NCBI RefSeq assembly: GCF_000759345.1
Contig: NZ_JPZL01000001.1
Span: forward strand, 124,001 to 188,000
Direction of reading: 5' to 3'
DNA: 64,000 nucleotides
DNA from: Litchfieldella xinjiangensis
GTDB lineage: Bacteria > Pseudomonadota > Gammaproteobacteria > Pseudomonadales > Halomonadaceae
Under the pieces are notes generated by a model. The model had not been told where the DNA came from. It saw only the letters and a program-made list of their open reading frames with translations, and ran no database searches. Positions 1 through 9,152 of this stretch are shown here, piece after piece (the first letter of the stretch is position 1; each line of letters opens with the position of its first letter). Both the position numbers and the translations under genes were made by a program.

Positions 1-1
1 G

Positions 2-604
2 GCCTCGAGCCAGCGCGTACGTGTCACGTCTTTCGAAGGGCTCAACGGTGCGCCTGCATGGTCACCCGATGGCCGTCAGCTGGCGATGACGCTATCCAAG
101 GACGGCCAGCCAGAAATCTACGTGTTGAATATCGGGGACCGCAGCTTCACACGGCTCACCAACAATTCAGCCATCGATACCGAACCGAGCTGGGCACCCG
201 ATGGGCGTAGCCTGGTATTCACGTCGGATCGCAGTGGCGGGCCGCAACTTTATCGCCTCGATATTGCCAGCGGGCAGGCGGAACGCATAACCTTTACTGG
301 CAATTACAACGCACGTGGTCGTTACTCACCGGATGGCGAAAGCCTGTTCCTGATCCATCGTGGTAGCAACGGTTACCAAGTGGCTCGTCAGGATCTGGAT
401 ACCGATCGCCTGGTAACGTTGACAGATTCGCGTGCGGATGAATCGCCTAGTGTCGCGCCCAATGGGAGCATGGTAATCTTCGCCACCCAGCAAGGAAGTA
501 GCGGGGTGCTGGGAGCAGTGTCGGCCGATGGCAGAGCCTCGTTCCGTCTGCCCTCAGCGCAAGGTGACGTTCGCGAGCCCGCATGGTCACCGTTTTTGAA
601 CTGA
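2..604 (+). CDS. tolB: TolB, Tol-Pal periplasmic beta-propeller (C-terminal part)
   Basis: The reading frame is open from the first bases of the window, so the gene begins upstream and only about the last 200 residues are present. These form repeated propeller blades of the PD40/WD-like type, each with an SPDG or APDG turn ([40 protein letters not shown]) followed by a short strand and a D-rich loop. This is the beta-propeller domain of TolB, the periplasmic protein that binds Pal and links the outer-membrane lipoprotein to the inner-membrane TolQRA motor during cell constriction. It is followed 48 bp later by pal and then cpoB on the same strand, the standard tol-pal order. The upstream tolQRA genes are presumably outside the window. 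Confidence 0.95.
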   Translation, partial: ASSQRVRVTSFEGLNGAPAWSPDGRQLAMTLSKDGQPEIYVLNIGDRSFTRLTNNSAIDTEPSWAPDGRSLVFTSDRSGGPQLYRLDIASGQAERITFTGNYNARGRYSPDGESLFLIHRGSNGYQVARQDLDTDRLVTLTDSRADESPSVAPNGSMVIFATQQGSSGVLGAVSADGRASFRLPSAQGDVREPAWSPFLN

Positions 605-652
605 CGTAATTCGTCATTATTGTCATACGTTCCTAATAAGGAGTCGACAAAC

Positions 653-1186
653 ATGCAATTCAAGCCGTACGCGAAGAGTCTGGCAGTTGCGCTGTCCCTC
701 GCTGTTTTGGCCGGCTGCTCCAGCAGCGGCGGTACTCAGGACGGTTCCATGGAAGGCGGGGCTGGTAGCGGCTATGGCTCTGCTTCGGGTCAAGGGGCAG
801 GTACGTCCGGCCAGCAGTCCGGATCGTCCATGCAGGGTGGAAGCCAAGATTCGCGCATCCCCAGCGAGCGCACCATCTATTTCGATTTCGACAGTGACCA
901 GATTCGCAGCGAGTTCCAGTCGGTTCTCCAGTCGCATGCGCAGTACCTGCGTAACAACGGTAATGCGACAGTGGTTCTCGAAGGTCACACCGACGAGCGC
1001 GGTACCCGTGAATACAACATGGCCCTGGGCGAGCGTCGCGCCAAGTCCGTGGAGCAGTTCCTGAGCGTTCAGGGCGTTTCCCCGTCTCAGGTCGAAGTGG
1101 TCAGCTACGGTGAAGAGCGTCCGGCGGCTCGCGGACAAGGCGAAGATGCCTATGCTCAGAATCGTCGCGTGGTATTCTCCTACTGA
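653..1186 (+). CDS. pal: Peptidoglycan-associated lipoprotein Pal
   Basis: A 177-residue outer-membrane lipoprotein. Residues 1-22 form a lipoprotein signal ending in the lipobox LAGC with Cys22 as the acylated residue. A Ser/Gly/Gln-rich linker follows to about residue 72, then an OmpA-like peptidoglycan-binding domain beginning TIYFDFDSDQI, with the diagnostic GHTDERGTREYN (111-122) and a C-terminal NRRV motif. Pal binds meso-DAP peptidoglycan and TolB and ties the outer membrane to the wall. The ATG at 653 is chosen because AAGGAG lies 9 nt upstream and the signal peptide starts there. An in-frame ATG at 620 would add 11 residues ahead of the signal peptide and is less likely. Confidence 0.97.
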   Translation: MQFKPYAKSLAVALSLAVLAGCSSSGGTQDGSMEGGAGSGYGSASGQGAGTSGQQSGSSMQGGSQDSRIPSERTIYFDFDSDQIRSEFQSVLQSHAQYLRNNGNATVVLEGHTDERGTREYNMALGERRAKSVEQFLSVQGVSPSQVEVVSYGEERPAARGQGEDAYAQNRRVVFSY

Positions 1187-1222
1187 AGCCCGCCTAACCA
1201 ACGGCTCCAAAGGGAGTAGAAC

Positions 1223-1996
1223 ATGAAACACAGTCTGAAAGGACTGTGCGGCGCGGGAGCCCTGGTGCTCCCGCTGTCCGTATGGGCCGCCCCTGTTGTG
1301 GAAGATCTCTCGGATCGTCAGCAGCAACCCCAGAGCTTCTATAACCAGACGCAAGTTCGCGAAGAGGCCGGGGGCAACCTGGTGCTTTTCAATCAGCTGC
1401 AGAAAAACCAGCAGGAAATCCAGCAGCTTCGAGGCCAGCTCGAGGAGTTAAGGCACCAACTCGAGCAGTTGCGGCGCGTTTCCCAGGAACGCTATGTCGA
1501 TCTTGAGGAACGCATCACTGCCGGAGGTGGTGGCAACTTGAGCGGCAACCCGCCTGAAGCGGAAGTACCCAGCGATGCAGCACGCGATGTCGCAGCGTCT
1601 GCGCAGCGTTCCGGTGGTGACAGCAATGCCCAGGCCGCCTATCAACAGGCCTTCCAGCATGTCCAGGACCGTGACTTCCCTGCAGCCATACAGGCATTCG
1701 AGTCGTTCGTCGACAACTTCCCCGATAGTTCGTTGACGGCCAATGGCTACTATTGGCTCGGCGAACTCTACTCGGCGCAATCCGAGCTTGAGCCGGCGGC
1801 AAACGCCTTCCAGCGAGTGATCAATGACCACCCGCAAAGCAACAAGGTACCCGATGCCTTGTACAAGCTTGGGCTATTGCGTGCCAGGCAGGGTCAACCC
1901 GATGCCAGTCGTGAGCTTTTGACCCGGGTGCGGGACGATTACCCCGATAGTAGTGCGGCAGGCATGGCCAATGACTTCCTCAACCAGTCGCAGTAG
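1223..1996 (+). CDS. cpoB: CpoB/YbgF, Tol-Pal associated TPR protein
   Basis: A 257-residue periplasmic protein. A signal peptide with probable cleavage near VWA-A (residue 22) is followed by a Gln/Leu-rich coiled coil at about 57-100 (NQLQKNQQEIQQLRGQLEEL), the trimerisation region of this family. After a low-complexity linker come TPR-like repeats from about residue 135 (AYQQAFQHVQDRDFPAAIQ, GYYWLGELYSAQSE, ALYKLGLLRARQG). CpoB coordinates septal peptidoglycan synthesis by PBP1B with Tol-driven outer-membrane constriction. It starts 36 bp after pal with GGGAG upstream of the ATG, as the last gene of the tol-pal cluster. Confidence 0.95.
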   Translation: MKHSLKGLCGAGALVLPLSVWAAPVVEDLSDRQQQPQSFYNQTQVREEAGGNLVLFNQLQKNQQEIQQLRGQLEELRHQLEQLRRVSQERYVDLEERITAGGGGNLSGNPPEAEVPSDAARDVAASAQRSGGDSNAQAAYQQAFQHVQDRDFPAAIQAFESFVDNFPDSSLTANGYYWLGELYSAQSELEPAANAFQRVINDHPQSNKVPDALYKLGLLRARQGQPDASRELLTRVRDDYPDSSAAGMANDFLNQSQ

Positions 1997-2019
1997 CTTG
2001 GGTTCGTGAAGGAGCATCG

Positions 2020-2781
2020 ATGAGTTGCATGATTGACTACCAGGCGCCTGGCGACTTGCTCGCTGATCGTGTCGTTCTGGTCACTGGGGCCGGCGATGGC
2101 ATAGGCCGCGCTGCCGCGCTGGCCTATGCGCAACATGGCGCAACGGTCATCCTGCTGGGCAGAACCATTGCCAAGCTGGAACGCGTCTACGACGAGATCG
2201 AGGCAGGGGGTGGCCCCCAGCCTGCTATTTTCCCGTTGAACTTTGAAGGGGCGACCCTCAACGACTTCCATACGCTGGCCGAAACGCTGGACAAGGAATT
2301 CGGACGCCTGGATGGCATCCTGCATAATGCAGGGCTGCTGGGGCGGATTACGCCCTTTGAGCAGTACAATCCGGAACTCTGGGATCAAGTCATGCAAGTG
2401 AATATCAATGGTCCCATCTGGATGACCCAGGCCTTGCTACCATTACTGAAATCCTCTCAGGACGCCTCCATCATATTCACTTCCTCCGGTGTCGGGCGGA
2501 AGGGAAGAGCCTATTGGGGGGCCTATTCCGTCTCGAAGTTCGCGACAGAAGGGTTCATGGAAGTGCTGGCGGACGAAATCGAGCATTTGGGGCATTTGCG
2601 CGTTAACACACTGAATCCCGGTGCGACGCGTACCCAGATGCGCAAGGATGCTTATCCCGCGGAAGATCCCGAACTGTTGCGAATCCCCACCGATATCATG
2701 CCGACCTATCTGTGGTTGATGGGGCCAGACAGCCGAGGACATAACGGTCAACGCTTCGATGCCCAGCCGCCTCGGCAATAA
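2020..2781 (+). CDS. yciK: YciK-like short-chain dehydrogenase/reductase
   Basis: A classical SDR of 253 residues, very similar along its length to E. coli YciK. It has the Rossmann cofactor motif TGAGDGIG (22-29), NAG in LHNAGLLG, a Ser in FTSSGVG and the catalytic YxxxK as YSVSK. The C-terminus FDAQP is typical of YciK. Its physiological substrate is not established. AAGGAG 5 nt before the ATG supports the start, and it lies 23 bp after cpoB, so it may be read through from the tol-pal operon. In Pseudomonas a yciK homologue neighbours ubiG and mupP. Here yciK instead converges on those genes, with a terminator between. Confidence 0.9.
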   Translation: MSCMIDYQAPGDLLADRVVLVTGAGDGIGRAAALAYAQHGATVILLGRTIAKLERVYDEIEAGGGPQPAIFPLNFEGATLNDFHTLAETLDKEFGRLDGILHNAGLLGRITPFEQYNPELWDQVMQVNINGPIWMTQALLPLLKSSQDASIIFTSSGVGRKGRAYWGAYSVSKFATEGFMEVLADEIEHLGHLRVNTLNPGATRTQMRKDAYPAEDPELLRIPTDIMPTYLWLMGPDSRGHNGQRFDAQPPRQ

Positions 2782-2799
2782 TCATATCGAGCCCCTTCA

Positions 2800-2819
2800 A
2801 ACGCCCCGCTTGGGGCGTT
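2800..2819. terminator. Rho-independent terminator between yciK and the HAD phosphatase
   Basis: A perfect GC-rich hairpin (AACGCCCC, loop GCTT, GGGGCGTT) is followed on the plus strand by TTTCTT. It lies 18 bp after the yciK stop and 29 bp before the convergent phosphatase stop, so it can serve both directions. Confidence 0.85.
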
Positions 2820-2848
2820 TTCTTGTACTGGAACCCTAGGATGGGGGG

Positions 2849-3523
2849 CTATGCGTCCTTTAACAGCGCCTCCACGAGCGCCTCTGGCGTTGCGTACCAC
2901 ACATCAGCCGGCCAGCTGGCGTGATCCTCGCTTTCTTCGAGGTAACCGTACCCTACGGCTACGGCCAGCATACCTGCGGCTTTCGCGGCTTCCATGTCGC
3001 GGCGATGGTCCCCGATATACCAGCATTGATCGATGGGGAGGGCTAATTGGTGGGCTGCTTCCCACAGCGGTTCCGGGGAAGGTTTCTTGACCGGCATATC
3101 ATCGGCGCATAGCAATGCGCCTGGCGAAACCTGCAACGCTTCAAGCAATGGCGCGGCATACGCCCGCGGCTTATTGGTGACGATCCCCCAGCCTCGAGGT
3201 TCACGAGACCATGCCTCCAATAGCCGCTCCAGACCGGGGAACACCCGGCTCTCGACGGCCACCTCACGGCCATAGGCCGCGAGGAGAAAGTTTCGGGCTT
3301 CATCGTGACCGGCTGTGTCCTTTTCGAGCCCCAGCGCCAAGGTCACCAGGGCACTCCCTCCATTCGAGACCTGGGCGCGTATCGTGGCATAAGGCAATGC
3401 CTCCAGGCCGTGGTGGGCGCGCAGGGCGTTGGTCGCCCGGGCCAAGTCCGGCGCCGTGTCCACCAGCGTACCGTCGAGATCGAACAACAGGCCCAGAGGC
3501 AGTCGGCTGTCGTCTGGATTCAC
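2849..3523 (-). CDS. HAD-family phosphatase (Gph/MupP type)
   Basis: A 224-residue HAD hydrolase with motif [10 protein letters not shown] near the N-terminus, motif III Lys in [11 protein letters not shown] and motif [12 protein letters not shown]. The family includes phosphoglycolate phosphatase (Gph) and MupP, the N-acetylmuramate-6-phosphate phosphatase of the Pseudomonas peptidoglycan recycling route. In Pseudomonas mupP sits directly beside ubiG, as here, which favours MupP by context, but sequence alone does not settle the substrate. I chose the GTG at 3523 because it overlaps the ubiG stop as GTGA and has GGAG 8 nt upstream. A TTG at 3544 is the only longer alternative. Confidence 0.8.
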   Translation of the reverse strand: MNPDDSRLPLGLLFDLDGTLVDTAPDLARATNALRAHHGLEALPYATIRAQVSNGGSALVTLALGLEKDTAGHDEARNFLLAAYGREVAVESRVFPGLERLLEAWSREPRGWGIVTNKPRAYAAPLLEALQVSPGALLCADDMPVKKPSPEPLWEAAHQLALPIDQCWYIGDHRRDMEAAKAAGMLAVAVGYGYLEESEDHASWPADVWYATPEALVEALLKDA

Positions 3524-4254
3524 ACCGGCATCTCCAGGCGGCAATGCATCATGTAATTGACCGAGACGTCCCGGGAGTTGAGGCGGTAATGGCGAGTCAC
3601 GGGGTTATAGACCAACCCCGTCTGCTCGCCGACTTTCAAGCCTGTTGCACGGCACCATGCGGAAAGTTCGGAAGGACGAATGAACTTCTCGTAATCGTGC
3701 GTACCCCGCGGTAACAAGCGTAATACATACTCGGCGCCCAGGATGGCAAAGACGTACGCCTTGGGATTGCGGTTGATGGTAGAAAAGAAGATATGCCCGC
3801 CGGGCTTGACCAGCGCAGCACAGGCGCGGACCACGGCCTGGGGGTCTGGCACGTGCTCAAGCATCTCGAGACACGTGACGACATCGTATTCGCCGGGGTG
3901 GGCGGCAGCCATCTCTTCGGCACTGGCCTGACGATAGTCCACGGCGACCCCGCTCTCGGCCATATGCAGCCGGGCGACGGCCAGAGGTGCTTCGCCCATG
4001 TCGACACCGGTGACCGTGGCTCCACGATGCGCCATTGCTTCACTCAAAATGCCGCCACCACAACCCACGTCGATGACTTTCTTGCCAGCCAGACCGGCCC
4101 GGGAGTCGATGAAATCGAGACGCAGCGGATTGATGTCGTGCAGGGGCTTGAAATCGCCTTCCTGGTCCCACCACTGGCTCGCCAGGGATTCGAACTTGGC
4201 GATCTCGACCCGATCCACATTGGCGTGGTGGGGATTGCTCGTAACATTATCCAT
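3520..4254 (-). CDS. ubiG: UbiG, ubiquinone biosynthesis O-methyltransferase
   Basis: A 244-residue class I SAM methyltransferase, near the usual 240-residue length. The N-terminus is the UbiG signature ([19 protein letters not shown]). Motif I is [11 protein letters not shown] (60-70) and the later [11 protein letters not shown] is also typical. It catalyses both O-methylations of ubiquinone synthesis at the membrane. Its start overlaps the deaminase stop by one base (TGATG), and its stop overlaps the next gene's GTG, so the three genes are translationally coupled. A deaminase that removes S-adenosylhomocysteine or methylthioadenosine upstream of a methyltransferase is a sensible pairing. 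Confidence 0.95.
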   Translation of the reverse strand: MDNVTSNPHHANVDRVEIAKFESLASQWWDQEGDFKPLHDINPLRLDFIDSRAGLAGKKVIDVGCGGGILSEAMAHRGATVTGVDMGEAPLAVARLHMAESGVAVDYRQASAEEMAAAHPGEYDVVTCLEMLEHVPDPQAVVRACAALVKPGGHIFFSTINRNPKAYVFAILGAEYVLRLLPRGTHDYEKFIRPSELSAWCRATGLKVGEQTGLVYNPVTRHYRLNSRDVSVNYMMHCRLEMPV

Positions 4255-5603
4255 CAGTGATCTCCCTGTGCTGGAAAGTGCCGCATGATGTCTCGGTAGC
4301 GCTGGCTTTCAGCGACGATAGCGTCACTATCCAACGATGTCAGCTGGCCATCCACGACATGTGCCTCTCCGCCAATCCAGACATGGCTGACCTGCTGGCT
4401 ATTGACGGCATAGACAATGGCCGAGGCCGGATGGTGTACCGGTACGCTATTGATCTTGTCGAGGTCGACGGCGATGAGGTCGGCCTCGAAGCCCTCCTGC
4501 AAACGGCCGAGGTGTGACTCCATGCCGAGTACCCTGGCGCCCTCGCGTGTTGCCATGGCCAGCGCCGCCATGGCGGGCAAGGCGGCGGCGTCGCCGCTGA
4601 CCCCCTTCGCCAGCAAGGCTGCACACTTCATTTCATCGAACATGTCGAGGTCGTTGTTACTGGCGGCGCCATCGGTCCCCAACGCGACTGCAATGTCGTT
4701 GTCGAGCAAGCGGGCGACAGGGCAAAAGCCACTGGCCAGCTTGAGGTTGGATTGGGGGCAATGGATGACACGCGTCTTTGTTTCGCACAGGATTTCCAGG
4801 TCACTATCGTCAATCTGCGTCATGTGTACCGCCTGGAAATGCGGCCCAAGCAGGCCGGCATCAAACAGGCGACGAAGGGGCCGCTTACCGTCCTGGGCCA
4901 TGCCGCGCTCCACCTCATCAGCCGTCTCGTGCACGTGCATCTGTATCGGCAGACCGAGATGATGCTGCGTTTCAAGCAAACGATCGAGACTCGCATCACC
5001 GACCGTGTAGGGTGCGTGAGGCCCCAATGCCAAGGAGATTCGAGGATAGCCCGCCAACTGGTCGCGCAGCGCATCGGTCTTCATCAGCCCCGTGGTGAAG
5101 TCCGGTGCCCATGGGGTCGGGAAATCGATCAGCGGCGTACATAACTGCACGCGCATGCCCAACGGAGCCACCACCTCGGCGACCGCTTCGGGCGACAGAT
5201 ACATATCGGCAAACGTCGTCGTCCCCCCGCGCAGCATTTCGGCACAGGCCAGCCGCGTGCCGTCTGCGACGAATTCATGGGTCACATAGGCCGATTCGGC
5301 CGGCCAGATATGCTGATTGAGCCACGTCATCAAGGGCAGATCATCGGCAAAGCCACGCATGAGGCTCATGCCCGCATGGTTGTGTGCGTTGATCAGCCCG
5401 GGTAACAGTGCATGATGCTCGAGGCGAACGACACGCTCGGGCCGTACATGCAAGGCACTTTCGGCCTGGGGCCAAGGGCCTAAAAGACGGCCGTCATGAA
5501 CGGCAATCGCGTGGTTCTCCAAGGTCGGAAGGCCATCGCTCATGGGTAGAATCCAGCGAGCCTCGATCAGAAGGTCGACGTCTCGCGGTACATTGGCTGG
5601 CAT
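4254..5603 (-). CDS. mtaD: 5-methylthioadenosine/S-adenosylhomocysteine deaminase
   Basis: A 449-residue amidohydrolase of the TRZ/ATZ-MtaD family. Metal ligands are visible as NAHNHAG (His74, His76), a His in [10 protein letters not shown] and the Asp of [11 protein letters not shown]. It deaminates MTA or SAH to the inosyl derivative, removing the inhibitory product of SAM-dependent reactions. The start is well supported by AAGGAG 7 nt before the ATG. It heads a three-gene minus-strand operon with ubiG and the HAD phosphatase. Confidence 0.88.
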   Translation of the reverse strand: MPANVPRDVDLLIEARWILPMSDGLPTLENHAIAVHDGRLLGPWPQAESALHVRPERVVRLEHHALLPGLINAHNHAGMSLMRGFADDLPLMTWLNQHIWPAESAYVTHEFVADGTRLACAEMLRGGTTTFADMYLSPEAVAEVVAPLGMRVQLCTPLIDFPTPWAPDFTTGLMKTDALRDQLAGYPRISLALGPHAPYTVGDASLDRLLETQHHLGLPIQMHVHETADEVERGMAQDGKRPLRRLFDAGLLGPHFQAVHMTQIDDSDLEILCETKTRVIHCPQSNLKLASGFCPVARLLDNDIAVALGTDGAASNNDLDMFDEMKCAALLAKGVSGDAAALPAMAALAMATREGARVLGMESHLGRLQEGFEADLIAVDLDKINSVPVHHPASAIVYAVNSQQVSHVWIGGEAHVVDGQLTSLDSDAIVAESQRYRDIMRHFPAQGDH

Positions 5604-6024
5604 CGCAGGCTCCTTTGCAAAACTGGCTTCATTCTACCCGTTAAGAACTGCGCTTTCCCATCCGGAACGTCACGTTAAACGCCGGATAGACAAGGCCAAT
5701 CCGGCTGAAGCGTTACCGAAACTGGCACCATGGCACAGACCTGTTACCCTTGGTAATGATTCGGCCGTTTCGCTGTGTTGCCCCATGCTGTGGCATGGTG
5801 CGCTTTCGGAAGAACGAATGACGCTGGCATAAGGGGCACATGATCGGCCCTGGCGCAAACGGCAAACCCCCGGTATTTTTGGCCGGGAGCGAGTGAAACG
5901 CTCTTGGCAAGCCCCCGCGGATGGCCGAATCCCACGCGTGACTGGATAACGCGGTTCGGCGAGACATTGGATGCCGCCGGGCATAGAAAACGCTGCACTA
6001 ACCCAAATCAGGAAGGATCCGTAC
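5604..6024. other. Intergenic region between divergent mtaD and galU
   Basis: 421 bp without a convincing gene. It must hold the divergent promoters of mtaD and galU, but I see no clear -35/-10 pair. The only notable structure is a short perfect hairpin CCATGC-TGTG-GCATGG at 5783-5798. Frames crossing it lack ribosome-binding sites and recognisable content. Confidence 0.5.
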
Positions 6025-6915
6025 ATGATTCGTAAGGCTGTTCTCCCCGTTGCCGGTTTCGGTACCCGCTGCCTGCCGGCCTCCAAGGCGATACCCAAGG
6101 AAATGATCACCATCGTCGACAAACCGGTGATCCAATATGTCGTGCGGGAAGCGGTGGAAGCCGGGATCAAGGAGATCGTTCTGGTCACCCACTCAAGCAA
6201 GGGGGCCATCGAAAACCATTTCGACAAGCATTTCGAGCTAGAGAGTTCACTCGAGGCCAAGGGCAAGACCGAGCTCCTCGAGGAACTGCGCAGTATCATT
6301 CCCGATGACGTCAATATCATCAGCATTCGTCAAGCCGAACCCCTGGGTCTGGGACACGCGATCCTATGCGCGCGGCCTGTGATTGGCGACAACGAACCCT
6401 TCGCCGTTCTGTTGCCGGACGTGCTGGTCAATGACCATGGCCTCGATAAGAACGACCTGGCGGGCATGGTCGATGCATTCGATAGCTCCGGCCAGTCTCA
6501 GATCATGGTCGAGAATGTCCCGCGCGACATGGTCCATAAATACGGCATCGTCGGCCTGGACGATCCAGACCTGAAGCCTGGCCAATCTGCAGCCATCTCG
6601 AGCATGGTCGAGAAGCCCAGTGTCGATGAGGCGCCTTCCACGCTGGCGGTGATCGGTCGCTACCTGCTACCCGGCTCGATCTTCCCCTTGCTTGCCGAGA
6701 CCCCCCCCGGTGCCGGGAACGAAATCCAGTTGACCGACGCTATCGACACCCTGCGCGAGCGCGAAGGGGTCGCTGCCTATCGCATGCGCGGCGAAACTTA
6801 CGATTGCGGTCACCAGTTGGGCTATCTGGAAGCCATTCTGGCCTTTGGCAAGCAACACCCCAAGTTCGGCAACGACTTCCAGAATCTACTCGCTCGTTAC
6901 GCCGGCCAGGAGTGA
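6025..6915 (+). CDS. galU: GalU, UTP-glucose-1-phosphate uridylyltransferase
   Basis: A 296-residue nucleotidyltransferase that makes UDP-glucose from UTP and glucose-1-phosphate. The nucleotide-binding start VLPVAGFGTRCLPASKAIPKEM (GFGTR at 11-15), EPLGLGHAIL, VLLPDV and VEKP motifs are all present. UDP-glucose feeds LPS core, exopolysaccharide and, through a dehydrogenase, UDP-glucuronate. The ATG at 6025 has GGAAGGA upstream and begins the conserved domain. An in-frame ATG at 5971 would add unrelated sequence. The next gene starts 4 bp after the stop. Confidence 0.96.
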   Translation: MIRKAVLPVAGFGTRCLPASKAIPKEMITIVDKPVIQYVVREAVEAGIKEIVLVTHSSKGAIENHFDKHFELESSLEAKGKTELLEELRSIIPDDVNIISIRQAEPLGLGHAILCARPVIGDNEPFAVLLPDVLVNDHGLDKNDLAGMVDAFDSSGQSQIMVENVPRDMVHKYGIVGLDDPDLKPGQSAAISSMVEKPSVDEAPSTLAVIGRYLLPGSIFPLLAETPPGAGNEIQLTDAIDTLREREGVAAYRMRGETYDCGHQLGYLEAILAFGKQHPKFGNDFQNLLARYAGQE

Positions 6916-6919
6916 TGCG

Positions 6920-8215
6920 ATGCGAGTTCTCGTTCATGGAAGTGAACTGGCCGCGGCCACGGCTGCCGCGGCGCTTTCAAGTGTAGGCCATCAAGTCGAG
7001 TGGATACCTCACCGCAGCCTGCCCTGGCCGTCCCTGCGCAATGCGGAATGGCTGGCACGCGAGCCCGAGCTGAACGACCACCTCGAAGCGGGCTGTCAGA
7101 CCGGCACGTTACGCATACTCGATCCGACGGGCGACACCCCGACGGAGAGCGACCTGGACATTCTGTGGCTCGCATTGGCGCCCGACCAGCGCCAGGACGC
7201 AGAAGCGCTTGTCGAGCACGTTGCCGAGCGCCAGTCGACCCCCGTGGTAGTGGTCAATAATTCCACGTTTCCCGTGGGTACGACAGAGCAGTTCGAGTCG
7301 CGCCTGGGTCATGTCGGGCAAGTGGCCATGGCGTTACCGGACATGCTGGAGGAGGGGCGTGCCTGGCAGGTCTTCACTCGCCCGTCGCGCTGGCTGTTGG
7401 GTTGCGAGGACGAAGAGGCGAGTCGGCAGGTTCGGGAGTTGCTACGCGCTTTCAACCGGCGCAGTAACAATTTCCAGCTCATGCCGCGTCGTGCCGCGGA
7501 GCTGACCAAGCTGGCCATCAACGGAATGTTGGCCACACGCATCAGCTACATGAATGAGATCGCAGGACTTGCGGATACCCTTGGCGTCGATGTCGAGCAT
7601 GTTCGGCTCGGCATGGGAGCCGACACGCGGATCGGCTACGAGTACCTGTATCCCGGTTGCGGATTCGGCGGGCCGAACTTCTCTCGTGACCTGATGCGTC
7701 TGGCTGACGTTCAGAGCGCGAGCGGACGCGCCTCGGCGCTCCTCGATCGTGTGCTCGACATCAATGAGCACAAGAAGGAGACCCTGTTTCGCAAGCTCTG
7801 GTCGCATTTCAATGGCCAGCTCGAAGGCCGCACGGTGGCGATCTGGGGAGTGGCGTTCAAGCCTGGGACGACTCGTATCGATCATGCTCCAGTCCTGACG
7901 TTGCTCGAAGCGTTGTGGGCTCAAGGGGTCAAGGTCCGATTGCACGATCCAGCCGCACTCGCGACGTTGGAGGCAGAAATTGGGTCGCATCCATTGATGA
8001 CCCTGTGCCACGAGGATCCCTACCAAGCCTGCGAAGGGGCAGATGCCCTGATGCTGGTAACGGAGTGGAAGTGCTACTGGAATCCCGATTGGCGCCGCCT
8101 TGGCGACATGCTCGGCGAACGCCTGGTGCTGGATGGTCGCAATATCTTCGATCCCGCTTACGTGGCGGCCCGAGGATTGACCTATCGCGGCATTGGTCGA
8201 CGCGCCGATCCATGA
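6920..8215 (+). CDS. UDP-glucose/GDP-mannose dehydrogenase homologue, catalytic Cys absent
   Basis: A 431-residue protein with the three-part layout of nucleotide-sugar dehydrogenases. The N-terminal Rossmann region is degenerate: HGSELAAATA replaces the usual GxGYVG. The central helix keeps the family Lys and Asn (TKLAINGMLATRISYMNEIA, Lys197 and Asn201). The C-terminal half is normal (WGVAFKPGTTRIDHAP, LDGRNIFDP). The active-site loop reads PGCGFGGPNFSRD (245-257) where the family has GGSCFPKD, so the nucleophilic Cys is Asn253. It may be a pseudoenzyme or have altered chemistry. The ATG at 6920 is 4 bp after galU and begins the Rossmann strand. A longer frame from 6845 would overlap galU. 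Confidence 0.85.
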   Translation: MRVLVHGSELAAATAAAALSSVGHQVEWIPHRSLPWPSLRNAEWLAREPELNDHLEAGCQTGTLRILDPTGDTPTESDLDILWLALAPDQRQDAEALVEHVAERQSTPVVVVNNSTFPVGTTEQFESRLGHVGQVAMALPDMLEEGRAWQVFTRPSRWLLGCEDEEASRQVRELLRAFNRRSNNFQLMPRRAAELTKLAINGMLATRISYMNEIAGLADTLGVDVEHVRLGMGADTRIGYEYLYPGCGFGGPNFSRDLMRLADVQSASGRASALLDRVLDINEHKKETLFRKLWSHFNGQLEGRTVAIWGVAFKPGTTRIDHAPVLTLLEALWAQGVKVRLHDPAALATLEAEIGSHPLMTLCHEDPYQACEGADALMLVTEWKCYWNPDWRRLGDMLGERLVLDGRNIFDPAYVAARGLTYRGIGRRADP

Positions 8216-8233
8216 TCGGCTGAAAGGCCAGTG

Positions 8234-8255
8234 AAGGCCCCGCAAGCGGGGCCTT
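8234..8255. terminator. Bidirectional terminator after the dehydrogenase homologue
   Basis: A perfect 10-bp stem (AAGGCCCCGC, loop AA, GCGGGGCCTT) lies between the convergent dehydrogenase-like and sodB genes. The T-tract is short on the plus strand (TTGTTCC), so termination strength is uncertain. Confidence 0.7.
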
Positions 8256-8289
8256 GTTCCGCCACGTAGGCGTATCTTACGCGGCTGAA

Positions 8290-8868
8290 TTACGAGAAAT
8301 TCAAACTGACGAAATCCCAGTTGATAATCTGCCAAACGCTTTCAAGGTAGCGTTTGCGAGCATCGCGATGGTCGATATAGTACGCGTGCTCCCACAAATC
8401 GATCGCCAATAATGGCGTTAGACCTCGTGCAATTGGCGTATCGGTATCTCGGGTAGAGACGATATCCAAGCTGCCATCCTCGGTCTTGAGCAACCAGATC
8501 CATCCCGAACCGAAGTTGTCCATGGCCTGGCTATTAAAGCGCTCCTTGAAGGTACTGAAACTGCCGTACCGAGTATCCACCGCCTTGGCTAGGTCGCCTT
8601 TAGGCTCGCCACCACCGTGAGGCGAGAGACAGTGCCAATAAAAGGTGTGATTCCAGGCTTCGGCAGCCTGATCGAAAAGCGCCCCGGTTTCAGACTGGAT
8701 GATCGCTTCCAAGGAACGGTCGGTATCGTTAGTTCCCTCCACCAGCTCATTGAGCGTATCCACGAACGTCTGATGATGCTTGCCGTGATGATATTCCAGC
8801 GTTTCAGAGGAAATGTGCGGTTCTAGCGCATTTTTCTCGTAGGGAAGGGCGGGGAGTTCGAATACCAT
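8290..8868 (-). CDS. sodB: SodB, iron superoxide dismutase
   Basis: A 192-residue Fe/Mn-family superoxide dismutase, the length of E. coli SodB. Metal ligands are His27, His74 (AWNHTFYW), Asp157 and His161 (DLWEHAYY). The segment AAEAWNHTFYWHCLSP and the absence of Mn-type signatures favour the iron enzyme. It is cytosolic and dismutates superoxide to H2O2 and O2. It is a single gene with AGGAGCC just upstream of the ATG, facing the previous gene across a shared terminator. Confidence 0.95.
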   Translation of the reverse strand: MVFELPALPYEKNALEPHISSETLEYHHGKHHQTFVDTLNELVEGTNDTDRSLEAIIQSETGALFDQAAEAWNHTFYWHCLSPHGGGEPKGDLAKAVDTRYGSFSTFKERFNSQAMDNFGSGWIWLLKTEDGSLDIVSTRDTDTPIARGLTPLLAIDLWEHAYYIDHRDARKRYLESVWQIINWDFVSLNFS

Positions 8869-9152
8869 GTCAGGCTCCTAGTTCGTTCCTTTAACCACGC
8901 TTTGTAACAATGCGACGCCGCCGCCAAGCGGTAGATTTTTCTGTCTATGTTGGCGTGTAAAGATCAAGGAATCGATCCGCTATCCGTCCTGACTAAAAAA
9001 ATCTTACAATAACGACCACTGCGAGAGGTGGTGTGGCGGCATCATAGCAGCACGGCCTGGGGCCGCCAATTTGTTGCCGGTTTCCATAACTCACCATGTC
9101 ATGTAGACGGCATGTCACCCTCTATTTACCGAGCAAGAGCAAGGAGCCTTTT

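Noticed and set aside
623-1354. A 243-codon minus-strand frame opposite pal
   Set aside because: Antisense to pal and the start of cpoB, both of which are certain. No ribosome site or recognisable protein.
7442-8335. A 297-codon open frame on the minus strand
   Set aside because: It lies antisense to the dehydrogenase homologue, shows no domain and crosses the terminator. High-GC codon bias produces such frames.
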